Shown: positions 33,143-35,460 of the stretch, piece by piece
Layout: each line of letters begins with the position of its first letter
Position numbering within the stretch: the stretch's first letter is position 1
NCBI RefSeq assembly: GCF_022790535.1
Contig: NZ_LOHG01000003.1
Location: forward strand, 1 to 35,460
DNA from: Pseudomonas maioricensis
GTDB taxonomy: Bacteria; Pseudomonadota; Gammaproteobacteria; Pseudomonadales; Pseudomonadaceae
Direction: 5' to 3'
Length of the DNA: 35,460 nt
The notes under the pieces: generated by a model
Seen by the model: only the letters and a program-made list of their open reading frames with translations
What the model was told of the DNA's origin: nothing
Database searches by the model: none
Translations under genes and position numbers: made by a program

Positions 33143-33217
33143 ACAGGAGGACGAATGTTTCCAGATACTTCAATGAGTTAGCAGCCCTGTTACAAAGCAT
33201 ATAGGCGGGCGTCAGAT

Positions 33218-33237
33218 TTGTTTCAGAACTGAAACAA
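33218..33237. promoter_or_regulatory. 20-bp palindrome between colS and the methyltransferase operon
   Basis: TTGTTTCAG-AA-CTGAAACAA is a perfect 9+2+9 dyad, 34 bp past the colS stop. It lacks a T run, so it is a poor intrinsic terminator. It may be an operator or a weak 3'-end stem. Confidence 0.5.
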
Positions 33238-33270
33238 GGCGGTTATTTATCGGGCGAAAAGAAGCTGGGG

Positions 33271-34551
33271 TTACTTTCTGAGTTTCACACTGAAACGGCA
33301 ACCGTTGGGTTCCATCGGGCTGAGACTGACGCTCCACCCCTGGTTCTCACAGATCCGTTGAACCAGTGACAGGCCCAGGCCAAGACCTTCGCCGCGCTGT
33401 TCATTGCCCCGCACAAAAGGTTCGAACATGGCTTCTCGCTTCTCCTCCGGGATTCCGACACCGCTGTCCTCCACCAGAAAGCCTTCCTGCTGCAACGTAA
33501 GGGTGATGAATCCCTGATCGGTGTAGTGCAAGGCATTGCGCAGCAGGTTGCCCATAACCGCGTGCAGGAAAGTCGAGTTATAGAGGATTCCCGAAGGCTC
33601 GTTTGAGCCGATCGATCGAACGGTCAGTTGCAGCCCTTTGCTTTCAATAGGGTCGCGCCAAAGTGCGATCAGATCTTCAGCGACGCTCTCGAGCGATACC
33701 TTGGGGACCATGTTGGCGTCTTCACGTTGCGTGCGGGCCAACATGAGAAAGGTCTGCACAAGGTCACGCATCTCTTCGCAAGCCCGGGCAATCCGCTCGA
33801 CCTGCGCCCTCGCCCGGGTATCAAGCGCCGGATTGTCCAGCAGCAACTCGCAGGAGCTGGCGAGTACCATCAAGGGGGTCCTTAGCTCATGGCTGACATC
33901 GCTGGTGAACATACGCTCGCGAGTCAACGCCTGACGCAAGCGCCCCAGCGTCGCATCGAAGGCGACGGCCAACTCGCCCACCTCGTCAGCGGCGTAATCA
34001 GGTGCCAACGGTGGCGCCAGGCCGAGTAGCTGATCGCGATGGCGTACCTGCCGGGCCAATCGCACAACAGGCGCCATAACCCGCCGAGCCAATACCCACC
34101 CCAGAAACACCGCCAGTCCTAAAGCAAGCACGAACCCCACCAGCACGACCGCGAACAGGACCCGCTCGCGCTCTTCAAAATCGCTCTGATCCTGAAGCAG
34201 CGCATAACGGCGTCCGTCCACGACTTCGACCATGGCGTGATACGACAGCGGGCCACGAAACACTTCATGGAAGCCTGGATCGAGGTGCCGGAGGTCGCTG
34301 GGTATATCGAAATCGCCGGGGCCGCCGCTGAAATAGAACAGCTGATCAGGCTCCGGACGGTGACTCCAGTCGCTGACACTGTCGAGCAGCAGTAAACGGT
34401 GCAGGTCGCCGCCCAGGCCAGCTGAAATCAGCTTCTCTTCTACCAGGTGGACAGTCGCGACGATCCCCATGGCAAAGGAACCCGCCACTAACGCGCTCAT
34501 CAACGCGAAAGCGATGATGATGCGTTGAGCAAGGCTTTGCTTAAACTCCAT
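33271..34551 (-). CDS. colS: Sensor histidine kinase ColS
   Basis: 426 aa from ATG 34551, which overlaps the colR stop by 11 bp. TM1 at about residues 11-32 and TM2 at 132-152 frame a periplasmic domain of about 100 residues, then a HAMP linker, H-box SDVSHELRTPLMV, N-box NLLRNALHYT, and G-boxes VEDSGVGIP and GEGLGLGLSLV. Residues H35, E38, E96, H95, H105, E126 and E129 are all present (E126-E-R-E129 forms ExxE). P. putida ColS senses excess Zn and Fe(III) through residues at these positions, as I recall. The partner is ColR; targets include the downstream methyltransferase-inaA operon. Confidence 0.93.
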   Translation of the reverse strand: MEFKQSLAQRIIIAFALMSALVAGSFAMGIVATVHLVEEKLISAGLGGDLHRLLLLDSVSDWSHRPEPDQLFYFSGGPGDFDIPSDLRHLDPGFHEVFRGPLSYHAMVEVVDGRRYALLQDQSDFEERERVLFAVVLVGFVLALGLAVFLGWVLARRVMAPVVRLARQVRHRDQLLGLAPPLAPDYAADEVGELAVAFDATLGRLRQALTRERMFTSDVSHELRTPLMVLASSCELLLDNPALDTRARAQVERIARACEEMRDLVQTFLMLARTQREDANMVPKVSLESVAEDLIALWRDPIESKGLQLTVRSIGSNEPSGILYNSTFLHAVMGNLLRNALHYTDQGFITLTLQQEGFLVEDSGVGIPEEKREAMFEPFVRGNEQRGEGLGLGLSLVQRICENQGWSVSLSPMEPNGCRFSVKLRK

Positions 34552-35224
34552 CCCGGCCCTCGGCCAGGCGGTAGCCGACACCGTGTACGGTTTGCAGCAG
34601 CGGTTTGTCGAAAGGCTTGTCGATGACCTGACGCAACTGGTGCACATGACTGCGCAGGCTGTCGCTGTCCGGGCAATCGTCCCCCCAGAGGGCTTCTTCC
34701 AGGACTTCGCGACGCAGTACGTGCGGGCTTTTCTGCATCAAAACGGCGAGCAGCTTCAGGCCAACCGGGTTGAGCTTGAGCAGACGACCTTCACGGGTTA
34801 CTTCCAGCGTATCGAGGTCGTAGACCAGTTCGGCGACTTGCAGGGTGCGTCGCCCGCCTCCCTGGGCACGGCGCAGTACGGCTTCGATGCGTGCCGCCAA
34901 TTCGGACAGGGCGAAGGGTTTGAGCAGGTAATCGTCTGCACCGGAGCGGAAGCCTTGCAGGCGATCATCCAGTTGGTCGCGGGCGGTGAGCATGATGACC
35001 GGGGTGTCGCGGCGCGCATCTTCACGCAGGCGTTTGCAGAGGGTGTAGCCATCAATGCCAGGCAGCATGATGTCGAGGACGATGAGGTCGTAATGTTCGG
35101 TTGCCGCCAGATGTAATCCGGAGAGGCCATCCTGTGCACAATCGACGGTATAGCCTTTCATGCCGAGATAATCGGCAAGGTTGGCCAGGATGTCCCGGTT
35201 GTCTTCGACAAGAAGAATTCGCAT
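34541..35224 (-). CDS. colR: Response regulator ColR (OmpR/PhoB family)
   Basis: 227 aa from ATG 35224 (MRILLVEDNRDILANLADYL). The receiver domain has acidic pair E8-D9, phospho-acceptor in LIVLDIMLPGIDGYTL (D51), T in MLTARDQ and K in YLLKPFALSEL. The C-terminal winged-helix has RSHVHQLRQVIDKPFDKPLLQTVHGVGYRL, typical of OmpR/PhoB regulators. Longer upstream starts lack a ribosome-binding site and a family N-terminus. It overlaps colS by 11 bp. ColR controls outer-membrane and LPS genes, giving tolerance to metals and phenol and root-colonising ability in other pseudomonads. Confidence 0.93.
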   Translation of the reverse strand: MRILLVEDNRDILANLADYLGMKGYTVDCAQDGLSGLHLAATEHYDLIVLDIMLPGIDGYTLCKRLREDARRDTPVIMLTARDQLDDRLQGFRSGADDYLLKPFALSELAARIEAVLRRAQGGGRRTLQVAELVYDLDTLEVTREGRLLKLNPVGLKLLAVLMQKSPHVLRREVLEEALWGDDCPDSDSLRSHVHQLRQVIDKPFDKPLLQTVHGVGYRLAEGRDGV

Positions 35225-35377
35225 GTGCACGCCCTCCATCAGCAATAGGCTGGCGCAGCTTAAGGCTAACGGGGGGCAAGAGCCAGTAGCAGATGGGGTT
35301 ACTTGAGGTGAGCTTGACATCGGGTGGCAACAACAACATTTTTGTGCTGCTTATTTTGGTTTCGCCCTGACGGTCGA

Positions 35378-35443
35378 CCCCCTTTGTTTCGGCAAAGGGG
35401 GGAAACCATTTATCGCTGACGTGCGGCCCCTGCTTCGCAGGGG
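35378..35443. other. Two GC-rich hairpins at the window end, unassigned
   Basis: CCCCCTTTG (35378-35386) pairs with CAAAGGGGG (35393-35401), and CCCCTGC-TTC-GCAGGGG spans 35427-35443. I see no supported gene from 35225 to 35460. The hairpins could belong to a terminator pair or to a larger repeat that continues past the edge. Confidence 0.5.
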
Positions 35444-35460
35444 TTCCTTCGACTCCGGTG

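Noticed and set aside
35052..35339. 95-codon minus-strand frame ahead of colR
   Set aside because: Most of it overlaps colR in another frame and it has no ribosome-binding site or conserved features.

Overview
The window is a Pseudomonas chromosome segment, probably from the fluorescens/syringae side of the genus. The evidence is high-GC codon use, many Pseudomonas-type intergenic REP inverted repeats, and a gene order that I recognise from memory as largely collinear with P. aeruginosa PAO1 around PA4339-PA4381. No database search was run, so the orthology calls rest on protein motifs plus that recalled order.

Layout. 1-3.3 kb (minus strand): a two-HKD phospholipase D/cardiolipin synthase-like protein cut by the left edge, a periplasmic YceI protein, a small cysteine-rich membrane protein and a secreted beta-lactamase-fold serine hydrolase. 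3.6-5.2 kb (plus): olsB-olsA, the ornithine-lipid pathway, overlapping tail to tail with acpH. 5.9-8.6 kb (plus): pyeR-pyeM-xenB (ArsR repressor, MFS exporter, old yellow enzyme) with a cluster of ATATCG-type operator repeats upstream. 8.7-12.4 kb: a coiled-coil membrane protein, an NAD-dependent epimerase/dehydrogenase, and divergent argP/argO around a 36-bp dyad. 12.7-15.7 kb: sodB and bifA (c-di-GMP phosphodiesterase with degenerate GGDEF and a TTG start).

16-26.7 kb: an iron-related periplasmic cluster (icmP imelysin; then a di-heme oxidoreductase, a second imelysin lipoprotein and a DUF1513 protein). It is interrupted at 17.6-23.0 kb by an orphan type VI secretion cassette: a DUF4123 adaptor, a VasX-like pore-forming effector broken by an apparent one-base deletion, and a membrane-anchored candidate immunity protein. 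No VgrG, Hcp or structural T6SS gene is in the window, so the effector would have to be loaded on a VgrG encoded elsewhere. The effector 3' half and the immunity 5' half are visibly AT-richer than their surroundings, as expected for an exchanged toxin/immunity module.

27-31.4 kb: mexV-mexW RND efflux genes without an outer-membrane partner. 31.4-35.2 kb (minus): a translationally coupled operon (methyltransferase, InaA-type LPS kinase, 75-aa protein) downstream of the colR-colS two-component system. A 16-bp sequence matching the ColR box, as I remember it, lies upstream of the methyltransferase, and ColS keeps the acidic/His residues associated with metal sensing. The last 236 bases contain only hairpins. 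I saw no rRNA, tRNA, CRISPR array or transposase gene.
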